The notes: generated from the sequence alone by a model not told the origin. Positions 46,754 through 56,689 are shown, numbered from the stretch's first letter. The stretch: 64,000 nt of DNA from Commensalibacter melissae (GCF_009734185.1 NZ_CP046393.1:364501-428500), one strand, 5' to 3'. Numbers and translations: made by a program.

Positions 46754-48079
46754 ATGGAATCTGTCCGTAAGTTTCTCGATAAGTCGACACTGTTCGCTGT
46801 TTTAATTTTGCCTGTTTTTTTAACGCACTTACGGGGTATAGCGGATGGGTTAATCAGTTATATAGCAATATGTTTTGTAATTTACTCTTTTATCAACAAA
46901 CAATGGGACTGGGGAAAACAAAATTGGGTGATTATTGCATTTCTCTGGTGGGGGTGGATTTTATTGTGTACTATTCCCTTTGGATTGTTTCAATATAACA
47001 TAATGATGATCCAGGCTTTAGTGTTAATTCGTTTTATTTTTTTTGCTGCGGCACTTCAGGTCTGGGTTTTAACTGATGAGAAATACAGGCGATGGCTATC
47101 TTATGTTTTGATTGCCTGTGCGATTTATATTATTTTGAATATGCTTTGCCAGCTTATTACAGGATATAATATTTTAGGAGCGCCACGTTATTTCGATGGT
47201 ACACTGACAGGTCCATATCATCATCCTAGAGCGGCCGGGCCATTGGCTAGGTTACTGTTGCCAATTACTTTAAGTTTGAGTATTTATTGCATTTGTCGTT
47301 TAAAAGGATGGCGGGGAAATCTGGTCGCTTTATTCATTATCTTATTTGTTACACTGATGATGGCTTTTGCCGGTCAAAGAATGCCATTTATTCTTTTTGT
47401 TTTCGGAATAGTTGTATCCTTGTATTGGTTACGTCCCTTACGGACAATCGTTTTGTCAATGTTAATTTGTATTCCATTGATACTGGGTGCAACATCATTT
47501 TTATCGCCTAAGAGCTATCATCATTTGGTGACTTTATTTATCCATCAAATGGCACATTTTTCCTCTGATAATTATGGATTGATCTATACACGGGCGATGA
47601 TTATGGGATTGTCAAATCCCTGGACGGGTTTGGGATATGATGCCTATCGTCATTTTTGTGCCAATCCGATTTATTTTCATGGATTATCCTTTTGGGGAAT
47701 TGCAATTGGACATGGGGATGGGAAAGGGGCAGAGATTTGTTTGCCCCATCCTCATAATCATTATATTGAAATGTTTGTAAATGCAGGAATTCCCGGATTA
47801 ATCTTGTTTTGTTATATGGTATTTTTATGGTGGGTTAATTTGGTAAAGGGATTAACGTCCAAATTGCTATCATTGAAAGATGCGGTTAAAAATTCCTGGC
47901 GTGTTGGATTATTTGCTGCGGTTTTAGTTCACGAATGGCCATTTGCGGCTGGAGGAAGTTTCGGAAATTTACCCTTGGGAGGATGGTTTTTTCTACTTTT
48001 GGGACTAGGTTTATCTTATAGTTGGGATTATGGTAATCATAAGGCAGCATTGAAGGTTTATAATGGAATTGGATCATAA
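46754..48079 (+). CDS. O-antigen ligase-family membrane protein (Wzy_C)
   Basis: The 441-residue protein has ten or more hydrophobic helices and a large periplasmic loop. The family loop appears as 'GPYHHPRAAGPLARLLLP' and the conserved 'LPHPHNHYIEMFVNAGIPGLILF' (in part), characteristic of WaaL/Wzy-type proteins that join or polymerise surface glycans. Its 3' end overlaps the CobW-type gene by 17 nt. Confidence 0.85.
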   Translation: MESVRKFLDKSTLFAVLILPVFLTHLRGIADGLISYIAICFVIYSFINKQWDWGKQNWVIIAFLWWGWILLCTIPFGLFQYNIMMIQALVLIRFIFFAAALQVWVLTDEKYRRWLSYVLIACAIYIILNMLCQLITGYNILGAPRYFDGTLTGPYHHPRAAGPLARLLLPITLSLSIYCICRLKGWRGNLVALFIILFVTLMMAFAGQRMPFILFVFGIVVSLYWLRPLRTIVLSMLICIPLILGATSFLSPKSYHHLVTLFIHQMAHFSSDNYGLIYTRAMIMGLSNPWTGLGYDAYRHFCANPIYFHGLSFWGIAIGHGDGKGAEICLPHPHNHYIEMFVNAGIPGLILFCYMVFLWWVNLVKGLTSKLLSLKDAVKNSWRVGLFAAVLVHEWPFAAGGSFGNLPLGGWFFLLLGLGLSYSWDYGNHKAALKVYNGIGS

Positions 48080-49109
48080 AGAAAAAAATAAAATACCTGT
48101 AACTGTTCTGACGGGTTATTTAGGAGCGGGGAAGACAACTTTACTAAACCGTATTCTAACGGAACAGCAAGATAAAAAATATGCCGTTATTGTTAATGAA
48201 TATGGTGAATTAGGTATTGATAATGATTTAATAGTCGATGCGGATGAAGAAATATTTGAGATGAGCAACGGATGTGTCTGTTGTACAATTCGAGGCGATT
48301 TGGTTCGTATTCTTAACAAGCTTATTCAAAGACAAAGAAGTTTCGATGGAATAATTATTGAAACCACAGGGTTAGCTGATCCTGCGCCCGTAGCACAGAC
48401 TTTTTTTGTTGATGAGGATATTCGTAACAAAACTCGTCTTGACGCGGTGATTGCCGTAATTGATGCGTTTCATGTGATGAAGACATTGGATGAAAGTAAG
48501 GAGGCAGTTAATCAAATTGCTTTTGCGGATGTAATTTTGTTGAATAAAGTTGATCTGGTTGATAGGGGATCATTAATTGCTATAAAAAAAAGAATTCGTA
48601 CAATCAATCCGATGGTTGCTTTATATGAAATGGAAAAAGGGAATATTTCCCTTATGAAAATTCTGGATCTTGGGGGGTTTGATTTAAATAGAGCCTTGAC
48701 GTTAGAGCCCAAATTCTTATCATCCCATGACCATGACCATGACCATGACCATGACCATGACCATGACCATGACCATGACCATGACCATGACCATGTACAA
48801 CATTCTCATGGTGATGGTGTGACGAGTATTTCACTTATGGAAGATAAACCATTAGATGGAAAACGTTTTAATTTATGGATGTCCATGGTTCTTCAGAAAT
48901 TTGGAAAGGATATATTGAGAACCAAAGGAATTATGAATTTTAAGCATGACGATCGATGTTTTGCATTTCAAGCTGTTCATATGATGGCAGAGGGAAATTT
49001 CATCCGTTCTTGGAAGACAAAAGAGGATCGTTGTTCCAGATTGGTTTTTATTGGCCGGAATTTAGATGAGAAATCTCTACGTGAGGGATTTTTTAAATGT
49101 ATAGATTAA
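48063..49109 (+). CDS. CobW/COG0523-family metal-chaperone GTPase with His-Asp repeat
   Basis: The 348-residue protein has a P-loop 'LTGYLGAGKTTLLNRI' near residue 15, the COG0523 metal motif 'SNGCVCCTIRGDL', 'ETTGLADPAPV', and the base-recognition 'LLNKVDLV'. Residues about 221-247 are an almost pure His-Asp dipeptide run encoded by a 6-bp DNA repeat, then 'VQHSHGDG'. The C-terminal CobW_C domain follows. The family inserts or delivers Zn, Co or Ni. Neighbours (WD40 protein and two CDF transporters) favour zinc. ATG lies 6 nt after AAGG within the preceding gene. Confidence 0.92.
   Translation: MELDHKEKNKIPVTVLTGYLGAGKTTLLNRILTEQQDKKYAVIVNEYGELGIDNDLIVDADEEIFEMSNGCVCCTIRGDLVRILNKLIQRQRSFDGIIIETTGLADPAPVAQTFFVDEDIRNKTRLDAVIAVIDAFHVMKTLDESKEAVNQIAFADVILLNKVDLVDRGSLIAIKKRIRTINPMVALYEMEKGNISLMKILDLGGFDLNRALTLEPKFLSSHDHDHDHDHDHDHDHDHDHDHDHVQHSHGDGVTSISLMEDKPLDGKRFNLWMSMVLQKFGKDILRTKGIMNFKHDDRCFAFQAVHMMAEGNFIRSWKTKEDRCSRLVFIGRNLDEKSLREGFFKCID
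48725..48795. repeat. CCATGA hexanucleotide tandem repeat (about 11.8 copies)
   Basis: Eleven perfect tandem CCATGA units (48725-48790) plus a partial unit lie inside the CobW-type gene and encode alternating His and Asp. Because the unit is two codons, copy-number change keeps the reading frame and alters only the length of the metal-binding run. Confidence 0.95.
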
Positions 49110-49134
49110 CAAATCTGTGACTGGAAAGTATGGA

Positions 49135-50211
49135 ATGAATCAGCCGTTACAATTAATCGAAAGTCGGGGTTCTTTTAAAAAAGTGGAAGGCACGATTATC
49201 GCCTGTGCTACATCTTGGGATGAACAGTATAGTGCTTTTGCAACGGCAGATGGAGATTTGTGGATTATTCCTTTGATTCACAATAATGATCCAGATTATT
49301 GGTATAAAGTTCAACCTCATGATGGAGGGATTTTATCTTTATCACAAGATTTGACCTTTTCAGGTTTTGTTACTTCTGGTGATGATAATAAACTAATAAG
49401 AATCATTCCCGGGAAGGAACCTCAACAATTATTAAAATCCAGACGTTGGATTGATAAAATCGTTTCTTGGACTGATAAGGAAAGGAAACAAAATAAAATC
49501 GCTTTTATTACAGGAAAAGAAATTCATTTATATAAAGATAATTTTACAGAGCCATATAGAATTTTTGAACATTCTTCAGGAGTTAGTGATTTGGTTTTCA
49601 GTTTGGATGGTGCAAAAATAGCCAGTTCTTATTATAATGGTGCCACTTTATGGTCTGCTGATTATAAAAATCCTGTAAAAATTAAGGATTTTACATGGAA
49701 AGGTAGTCATACAGGGATCACTTTACATCCTAAAGAAGAGGCGTTGGTAACATCAATGCAAGATCATGATTTACATGGTTGGCGTATTTCAGACGGACAC
49801 AATATGCGAATGAGTGGATACCCAACCAAAGTAAAATCTCTAAATTTTTCATCTGATGGAAAATGGTTGGCAACCAGTGGAGCTGAACCGGTGGTTTTAT
49901 GGCAGTTTTTTGAAGGCGGTCCAATGGGAAAACCTCCTGTGGAATTGCCTGGTATTCCTGGAAGTTGTTGTATGGTAGTGGCATGTCATCCGACCTATGA
50001 TATGGTTGCTGCTGGATTTTTGGATGGTAGTATATTATTAATCGGAATCAGCGACGAGAAAGTTATTCCGGTAAATTTAGGATCTAAAAAATCCATTGGA
50101 GAAATTACGGCTTTACAATTTAATAAAGAAGGCAGTTTATTAAATATTGGCACTGATGATGGCTATATTATTCTAATTGATTTATCTGAAAAAAAAAGTT
50201 GTAAAAAATAA
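49135..50211 (+). CDS. WD40-repeat protein
   Basis: From ATG 49135 (GGAAAG upstream) the protein is 358 residues; a GTG at 49117 is in frame. It is built of beta-propeller repeats with 'DGGILSLSQDLTFSGFVTSGDDNKLIRI' (in part), 'VSDLVFSLDGAKIASSYYNGATLW' (in part) and 'VKSLNFSSDGKWLATSGAEPVVLW' (in part). It follows the CobW-type gene by 25 nt. WD40 genes next to COG0523 genes recur in alphaproteobacteria, suggesting a partner in metal homeostasis; this is inference. Confidence 0.85.
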   Translation: MNQPLQLIESRGSFKKVEGTIIACATSWDEQYSAFATADGDLWIIPLIHNNDPDYWYKVQPHDGGILSLSQDLTFSGFVTSGDDNKLIRIIPGKEPQQLLKSRRWIDKIVSWTDKERKQNKIAFITGKEIHLYKDNFTEPYRIFEHSSGVSDLVFSLDGAKIASSYYNGATLWSADYKNPVKIKDFTWKGSHTGITLHPKEEALVTSMQDHDLHGWRISDGHNMRMSGYPTKVKSLNFSSDGKWLATSGAEPVVLWQFFEGGPMGKPPVELPGIPGSCCMVVACHPTYDMVAAGFLDGSILLIGISDEKVIPVNLGSKKSIGEITALQFNKEGSLLNIGTDDGYIILIDLSEKKSCKK

Positions 50212-50300
50212 TCAGCCATATCCTTTTTTCTGTCCAGGATTTATTTATATGGATGAGATATCATGTTTCAGAACAAGTAGTTGATCAGAATTTAAAAAAA

Positions 50301-51173
50301 TTATTCTGGTTCCACATGAATGTTTATTGAAACATTTCCAATTACTTTTTGTAAAGCGTGTTCAATACGATCACATATTTTATGGGCTTCTTTCACTCTC
50401 ATTTCTCCAGACACAACCAAATGAAAATCAATAAAAATCAAATTGCCAACCTGACGAAAACGGACCATATGGAATTCTTTTGCTTCAGGGGCATTTGCCT
50501 GAATTATTTTATAAATACTAGAAATGGTTTGAGGGTCAGGAGCTTTATCCATCAAGCCATTAATAGAATTTTTTATGATGCCAAAGCCTATACGTAAAAT
50601 ATTAATAGCAATGAAAAAGCCCATCAGGGCATCAAGTGCAGCCCATTGGAACATTGGAATAAGTGTAAAACCTACAATTAATCCGATAGTTGTCCATACA
50701 TCGGAAAGAACATGCTGTCCACCTGCTATAAGGACTGCAGAAAAATATTTTTTACCTACACGAATAAGTGTTATTGCCCAGAATAGATTAACAAGTCCAG
50801 CTGTTCCATTTAGAATAATTCCTTTTAAAGGCGCCATGGGAAATTGGGGATTTTTCCATCCTTGCCAGGCTTCGTAAAAAATTAAAATTGATGTTACTAT
50901 TACTAATAAACCTTCGGCGGCGGCAGAAATATATTCGGCTTTATAGTGTCCATAAGTATGGTTTTTATCAGCTGGTTGGGTCGAAATGGTGATTGCGAAT
51001 ATTTCAAAAATAGCGGCTAACACATTGATTGTTGTTTCAAGCATGTCAGAATAAAAAGCAACACTGAGTGTTGTTTTCCATGCCAGATATTTAAGAAAAA
51101 AAACTACAAGACTAACCAGAAAACTCCCAAGACTAAATAGGATTTTCTTATTCTTTATTATTTTAAAGATCAT
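50301..51173 (-). CDS. Cation diffusion facilitator (FieF-like) transporter
   Basis: The 290-residue protein has about six membrane helices. The CDF signature is 'VAFYSDMLETTINVLAAIFE' and 'HTYGHYKAEYISAAAEGLL' (in part), with a second site near 'SDVWTTIGLIVGF' and a C-terminal cytoplasmic domain ('EFHMVRFRQVGNLIFIDFHLVV', in part). It exports Zn or Fe/Mn-type divalent cations. It lies 21 nt downstream of the second CDF gene, so they are probably co-transcribed. Confidence 0.9.
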   Translation of the reverse strand: MIFKIIKNKKILFSLGSFLVSLVVFFLKYLAWKTTLSVAFYSDMLETTINVLAAIFEIFAITISTQPADKNHTYGHYKAEYISAAAEGLLVIVTSILIFYEAWQGWKNPQFPMAPLKGIILNGTAGLVNLFWAITLIRVGKKYFSAVLIAGGQHVLSDVWTTIGLIVGFTLIPMFQWAALDALMGFFIAINILRIGFGIIKNSINGLMDKAPDPQTISSIYKIIQANAPEAKEFHMVRFRQVGNLIFIDFHLVVSGEMRVKEAHKICDRIEHALQKVIGNVSINIHVEPE

Positions 51174-51194
51174 AAAGTAATTATAAGTTTAAGG

Positions 51195-52175
51195 TTAAAC
51201 AGTATTAATGTCCGCCAGATTGCAAAAACTGGCTTCATTTTTTTGTTCGATCTGGAAAGTTGAATGATTAATTCTAAATTTTTCCTTGAGGCGTTGTGCA
51301 ACCATATTCAGAAACTGGTCAGAATGTTGATTGGTATTACTGACCAAATGAACAGTTAGGGCGGTTTCTGTTGTACTTAAAGCCCAGATGTGTAGATCAT
51401 GTAAATCAATGATATTGGGAAGGGAGCGTAAATAGGTTTCCACGGCGAAAGCGTCAACATTGCTTGGGACACCGTCCATGGCAAGTGTAACTGAATCTTT
51501 CAATAAAGACCAAGTTCCCCAAATAATTATTGCAGCGACAATCAAGCTGGTAATGGGATCAAGCATATTCCAATGGGTGAAAAAAATAATAATCCCTGCC
51601 CCGGCAACACTCAACGATAAAAGGGCGTCATAGGCCATGTGCAAAAAGGCGCCCTTAATATTAAGATCCTCTTTTTGTCCGGAATGGAACATTAATGCGG
51701 TTATTCCATTTATAACAACACCGAGTAAGGCGACTAAAATTATTGTTTTACCTGTAACAGTTGCAGGTTTGTAAAAGCGTTCAATTGATTCCCAGATAAT
51801 TCCTCCCGTAACAATAAGCAATAAAATTGCATTACTTAAAGAAGCCAAGATAGAGGTTCGACGATATCCGTAGGTAAAATTGGGAGAGGGTTTTTTTTTG
51901 CTTAAATATGAGGCCCCCCAAGCGGTGGCCAAGGCAAAAACATCTGATAGATTATGACCGGCATCAGCAATTAAGGCTAGGGAATTGGCAAAAATGCCCC
52001 ATATGGTTTCGGCGCAAATATAAATTAAGTTAAGGCTAATTCCTAGAGCAAAGGCCTTGCCAAAAGATTGTGGAATATGATGGTGATGACCGTGGATATG
52101 TTCATGTGCATGATCATGCAAGTGGGAATGATTGAATTGATGCATGTCATGCGTGGAATGATCCAAATTGCTCAA
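51195..52175 (-). CDS. Cation diffusion facilitator, CzcD/ZitB-like zinc exporter with His-rich head
   Basis: The 326-residue protein begins with a His-rich stretch ('HSHLHDHAHEHIHGHHHH' in the first 40 residues), likely a metal-gathering arm. The transport sites are 'LIADAGHNLSDVFALATAWGA' (in part) and 'HMAYDALLSLSVAGAG'. Six hydrophobic segments and a C-terminal domain with 'LHDLHIWALSTTETALTVHLV' (in part) follow. The H-x3-D residues fit Zn specificity. It is first of a two-gene CDF operon facing the CobW-WD40 pair. Confidence 0.93.
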   Translation of the reverse strand: MSNLDHSTHDMHQFNHSHLHDHAHEHIHGHHHHIPQSFGKAFALGISLNLIYICAETIWGIFANSLALIADAGHNLSDVFALATAWGASYLSKKKPSPNFTYGYRRTSILASLSNAILLLIVTGGIIWESIERFYKPATVTGKTIILVALLGVVINGITALMFHSGQKEDLNIKGAFLHMAYDALLSLSVAGAGIIIFFTHWNMLDPITSLIVAAIIIWGTWSLLKDSVTLAMDGVPSNVDAFAVETYLRSLPNIIDLHDLHIWALSTTETALTVHLVSNTNQHSDQFLNMVAQRLKEKFRINHSTFQIEQKNEASFCNLADINTV

Positions 52176-52371
52176 GATTAAATCCTTATAATTTTTTAGT
52201 TATAAAATAAGATTAACCATATTGTTAAACGCTTATTATAAAAAATTTAATTTGATTAGCCTAATTTTATTTTTAAAAATTTATCTAAATCATATCAAAT
52301 CTGACAATCAAGTTTTAAATTGGTTTTATATGTAAATACTGTGTTTTGTTTATTATAAAAAAATCCAAATA

Positions 52372-53008
52372 TTAATCGGGAATGAATGTTAAGAAAATTT
52401 GTGCTTCTTCGTTAACGTAACCACGATGATAGTATTCCTTATCACTATTATTTATAAAAGATTGAACAACGCAATTACCCGCCTCGATGTGAACAGGTAG
52501 TTGATTATTATCAGAAATTTGTTGAATGGCAGAATCTTTTCCATGAGCGGTTATCAAGGTCTGGGCTATTACTTGTGAGGTTGGTCATAAGGAACTTTAT
52601 TAGGAATCTTGTCATTAAAAAATTTGACCATTATGATTAGGAAAAGCTATTGTACGACATTGTTGTTTATAAACTGCGATTATACTTCTCATAGACTAGT
52701 TTTTCATCTCAGGGAAAAAAAGATTTACAGTTGCAATATTTCCATAAACAGAAATTATCTTTCTCTTTGGTAGAATTATATAACTGTTACCATCAGGAAA
52801 TTGGTTTGGTACAAAAAATGATAATAATATTTATAGGCTTAGATGCTCCCTTTGGATTTATTTTTGTGATTTTCAAATGGATGGGAAATATCTGAAAATC
52901 AGTAATAATGTTATTAACGTTTTTGAAAGAAAGATATAAGATATGGTTCCAGCTTAAGAAAATGTTACTTGTAATAGGTTGCTTTTGAAATTATATGATG
53001 TTTTATCA
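52372..53008 (-). pseudogene. Decayed gene of unknown function
   Basis: A strong Shine-Dalgarno (AAGGAGAGG, 53032-53024) precedes an ATG at 53008. Downstream, three frames in turn carry protein-like text: 'NIITDFQIFPIHLKITKINP', 'PNQFPDGNSYIILPKRK', 'YGNIATVNLFFPEMKN', TAG, 'SMRSIIAVYKQQCRTIAFPN', then 'SQVIAQTLITAHGKDSAIQQ' to 'NEEAQIFLTFIPD' and TAA. At least three frameshifts in homopolymers and stops break it. I do not recognise the family. Confidence 0.6.
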
Positions 53009-53067
53009 TTTAAGTTTTTGATACCTCTCCTTAAATGTTGTAAACTTCCTGAAAGACTAACTTTATT

Positions 53068-53102
53068 AAAGACTGAAAATAAATTATTTTCAGTCTTTTT
53101 TT
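53068..53102 (+). terminator. Strong rho-independent terminator without an upstream intact gene
   Basis: AAAGACTGAAAAT (53068-53080) pairs with ATTTTCAGTCTTT (53086-53098) around a 5-nt loop, and T residues continue to 53102. No intact plus-strand gene lies within several kb upstream, so it is left over or ends an unrecognised RNA. Confidence 0.8.
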
Positions 53103-53770
53103 AATAGTTTTATATTGAATAAATCATGTATATCAATTTTTTTAGTGCCAATAATGGTTTATATTAGCGAGGATAATTAAATAAAATAAAATTCTTTATG
53201 TTATAATATTGAGCCTCACGAAAAGTTTTATAAAAATAACAAAATCACTGATTTTATATGGTTTACCAATTCATTAATTTGATTTAAAAAATACAGTTTG
53301 GTTTGTTTTTTCTAAATTAAAGACTTCGACAACGTTAATAATATGCAAGTTTAGAAAAAACAAACCGAAACAATATGAAAATAAATTAAAGAATGTTACT
53401 TTTCAGGCTTCCTTATTTCTAAAAATGCAGAAGCAAATTATAATTGATTAATATAAAATATTTTTTCTATTCTCCTTTTAAACTAAAATGTAAAACTGGA
53501 CAGTCAAAATAAAATATTTAAAATGAAGCTAATAAAATATTTTACTATATAGAAGATTTATGTTGAATCAATTAAAAGATAAATGTTTTATATTACATTT
53601 TATTATCATGGTTAAATCACTACATTTACGAATTAACTGTCAAATAGCATTCAACAGATAAATGTTTCCACCCTTTGTACAAGTAATCATTACCAAAACA
53701 AAGCTGACTTTTTTCCACATGGTAATAAAAACCATAGTCTTATCATATAAAATATGATAAATATCACAGA
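53103..53770. other. AT-rich non-coding stretch
   Basis: I see no coding frame of protein-like composition and no RNA gene here. The composition suggests degraded former coding or spacer DNA. Confidence 0.4.
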
Positions 53771-53866
53771 CAGTCATTGCAGAAATTCCTCTTCTGTTAT
53801 GATTAGGTCGGGTCAGTATGTTGCAGCATCTGATCCGGCCGCTTCGACACTATCTGTCGAATGCTG
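53771..53866 (+). ncRNA. Candidate structured RNA element, copy A
   Basis: This 96-nt element shares order and structure with 58532-58635. Hairpin 1 is CAGAA/TTCTG. Hairpin 2 is an 11-bp stem GGTCGGGTCAG (53806-53816) with CTGATCCGGCC (53830-53840) around the loop TATGTTGCAGCAT. Hairpin 3 is TTCGACA/TGTCGAA. Between copies two stem pairs change on both sides (C-G to T-A, C-G to A-T) and two switch between Watson-Crick and G-U. The G-U pairs favour a plus-strand transcript. No known family is recognised. Confidence 0.6.
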
Positions 53867-54894
53867 ATTACAAATATACAAAGAAAATTGGATTTATGAA
53901 ACTTATTTTTTTTGTCCATGTAAAAATAAGATCATTAAATTTATTCAATGTAATTAACAATTTCATATATAAAATATTATATTTGAACAATATTCATTAA
54001 AATCAAGGTTTTTTAAAGTTGGTTTTTCCGAAGTTTATTATTCCTTTATTGAAATGTAATTTTTGCATAAAGAATTGGTAAAATAATATTCGATTCGAGA
54101 TTTTGGTTTTATCTTATTTTTTTCTAACCTATATACATAATTATTTATTATTTACATATATGTTACTTGATGATAGTGAATTTATTCTAGGTTATATTAA
54201 AAAAATGTACAAGAAATTTTAAATAACTGGAATGATAACGTGATTTTTATAAAAACTTCATGATTAATTTTCATAAAACAATAACTACATATTATGTATA
54301 CTCAATTAAAGTCAAGAAATATTGCGAATTTTATTCCATAAATAAAATGGAAGTCTTTTTTATAAATAGAAAAGAATTTTATTCTTTCATTTATATATTT
54401 TATAGAAAAATTATAATTAAACTATAGTGATAATAAGATTTATTATTTGTAAAAATAAAGCATTTCTATAATTTTTATTTTGTGTATTTGGTATGGAGAA
54501 TTAACGGGGATTATAAAATTTCATTTTTAAAAACTTTTTTATTATTATGTTTATATAGCTATTGACTTAATTACAATTTAATTAAGTCAATTAATCATTA
54601 TTTATATGACAAGATTGTTGATATGTATAATGAATTATTATTATGGACAGCATAAATATTTCGATACATTATGACATAATGTTTGATGTAAAGTGTGGAT
54701 GGAGGACTTTGTGTCTTTGATTGGTCATTTCCCTGTTTTGTCAATCTATGGAAATTGTATTGAATATGGGTATTTGAATCCTATTTTAATGATTGTCTTT
54801 TAGGGATTGTTCAGGATATAAACAGCGACATCCTGCAATCAGGGATTTAAGAAGATAAGAACCATTAGGATGAAAAGAAAATCTGGTTTTAAAG
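53867..54894. other. About 1 kb AT-rich non-coding stretch
   Basis: No supported gene is seen. Short frames (for example 53818-54000) are AT-driven. The last 200 nt become less AT-rich and probably hold the promoter and leader of the FAD dehydrogenase. Confidence 0.4.
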
Positions 54895-56520
54895 ATGATT
54901 AGAGTTACAGAAGTGAAACTGCCCTTGGATCATGATGAAGCAGATTTGAAACAGGCCTTGTATAATCGTCTAAAACAATTTCCCAGCGAGTATAAGGTAA
55001 TAAGGCGGGGATATGATGCACGCCGACGGGGGGACATTCAACTGGTGTATACCATTGACTGTTCCATTGATAATGAAGAGGAATTTTTACGCAATCATTC
55101 CCTGGATCGCAATTTATCAAAAACACCAGAGGTTCGGTATCAGTTCGTGATGTCCCGGCAGACTGGTGAAAAAATTGCTAGTCAGGCCAGCTATGTTCGT
55201 CCTATCGTTATTGGTGCGGGGCCTTGCGGGTTTATGGCGGGATTGTTACTGGCACAGATGGGTTTGCGTCCTTTGATTCTTGAACGTGGGAAAGCGGTCA
55301 GGGAAAGAACGGTCGACACTTTTGCATTTTGGCGTCAGTCAAAATTCAATCCTGACAGCAATGTCCAATATGGAGAGGGAGGTGCGGGAACCTTTTCCGA
55401 TGGCAAACTTCATACGCAGATCAGTGATCCGTATCATTATGGTCACAAGGTCTTGACAGAATTTGTCAGGGCAGGTGCGCCAGAGGAAATTCTTTATGTA
55501 TCCAAACCCCATATTGGTACGTTTCGGTTGGTCAGTATGGTTGAGAAAATTCGTCAGGAAATAGAATCTTTTGGTGGTCAGTACCGGTTTAATACTTATG
55601 TACAAAAGATTTTGATGAATAAAAATCGCCAGATTGTCGGGGTTCGATTGGTGGATGGGCAGGAAATACAGACAAATCACATTATTCTTGCGACTGGACA
55701 CAGTGCGCGGGAGATGATGCATGCCCTTTATGAGGATGGCGTGGAGATTCAGGCAAAACCTTTTTCTGTTGGTGTCAGAATTGAGCATCCGCAAACCCTG
55801 ATTGATAAGGCCCGTTTTGGTTCACAGGCGGGACATCAGCTGTTGGGGGCGGCCGATTATAAATTGGTGCATCATGATGCAGACAAACGGGGGGTTTATT
55901 CCTTTTGTATGTGTCCGGGGGGAACGGTGATTGCGGCGGCCTCGGAAGAGGGGGGGATAGTGACAAACGGAATGAGCCAGTATTCCAGGGCGGAAAGAAA
56001 TGCCAATGCTGCAATCGTGGTGGGTGTTAAGCCTGAACGGGATTATGCAGGCCATCCCCTGGCGGGTATCGCCTTCCAGAGAGATCTGGAGCGGAAAGCC
56101 TTTCAGCTGGGGGGTGCGAATTACAAAGCGCCGGTTCAGCGGGTGGAGGATTTTTTGCTTGGAAGGGCAACCCGGACATTGGGTTTGGTTGTTCCCTCTT
56201 ATAAACCGGGGGTGGAACCCGATGATCTTGCGGAGATATTGCCTTCATTTGTTATCAATGGAATACGGGAGGCATTACCGGCATTTAATCGTAAATTGTC
56301 CGGATTCAATTTTGCTGATGCTGTAATGACTGGTGTGGAAACGCGAACATCCTCGCCAGTTCGTATTCCAAGAATGGATGATGGGCAAAGTGTCAATACT
56401 TCCGGACTTTATCCTGCGGGAGAGGGGGCTGGATATGCGGGCGGTATCATGTCTGCGGCCATTGACGGGATAAAGATTGCCGAAAAAGTTGCCCAGAATA
56501 TCCACGACAATCATCAGTAG
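54895..56520 (+). CDS. FAD-dependent dehydrogenase, COG2509 type
   Basis: The 541-residue protein has an N-terminal alpha/beta domain (to about 90, 'IRRGYDARRRGDIQLVYTI'), then the FAD-binding Rossmann motif 'PIVIGAGPCGFMAGLLLAQMG' (in part). It also has 'NVQYGEGGAGTFSDGKLHTQ', 'LATGHSAREMM', 'FSVGVRIEHPQ' and a C-terminal 'LYPAGEGAGYAGGIMSAAIDG' (in part). COG2509 proteins are widespread oxidoreductases of unknown substrate. The codon text is clearly GC-richer than genes in the first 50 kb. Confidence 0.9.
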   Translation: MIRVTEVKLPLDHDEADLKQALYNRLKQFPSEYKVIRRGYDARRRGDIQLVYTIDCSIDNEEEFLRNHSLDRNLSKTPEVRYQFVMSRQTGEKIASQASYVRPIVIGAGPCGFMAGLLLAQMGLRPLILERGKAVRERTVDTFAFWRQSKFNPDSNVQYGEGGAGTFSDGKLHTQISDPYHYGHKVLTEFVRAGAPEEILYVSKPHIGTFRLVSMVEKIRQEIESFGGQYRFNTYVQKILMNKNRQIVGVRLVDGQEIQTNHIILATGHSAREMMHALYEDGVEIQAKPFSVGVRIEHPQTLIDKARFGSQAGHQLLGAADYKLVHHDADKRGVYSFCMCPGGTVIAAASEEGGIVTNGMSQYSRAERNANAAIVVGVKPERDYAGHPLAGIAFQRDLERKAFQLGGANYKAPVQRVEDFLLGRATRTLGLVVPSYKPGVEPDDLAEILPSFVINGIREALPAFNRKLSGFNFADAVMTGVETRTSSPVRIPRMDDGQSVNTSGLYPAGEGAGYAGGIMSAAIDGIKIAEKVAQNIHDNHQ

Positions 56521-56689
56521 ATCCGGGGATTACATCCCTACAGACAAACTGTTGGTTTGGGATGTGATCCGGATTCATCTTTGCAACCTTCATAATTAAT
56601 GTTTCAATGTTCACTTTGATGATTTTTGAATATTGGGTTAAAGTCGGACGATGGAAATGATAAGACAATAAAGGAAAGAAATCTGCATA

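Noticed and set aside
48725-48795. CRISPR-like array
   Set aside because: The repeat is a 6-bp microsatellite without spacers, and it lies inside a coding gene. No CRISPR array or cas gene was found in the window.
48652-48834. Minus-strand Gly-His repeat protein
   Set aside because: It is the antisense reading of the CCATGA repeat inside the CobW-type gene.
53818-54000. 60-codon plus-strand frame
   Set aside because: It overlaps the structured element and runs into low-complexity AT-rich codons. It has no RBS and no family-like text.
56000-56326. Long frame antiphase to the FAD dehydrogenase (and similar ones across gatA)
   Set aside because: They are out-of-frame shadows of GC-richer genes that plainly encode the known proteins.
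56527-56570. Terminator after the FAD dehydrogenase
   Set aside because: GGATTACATCCC pairs with GGGATGTGATCC, but there is a 20-nt loop and no T-run, so I could not support it as a rho-independent terminator.
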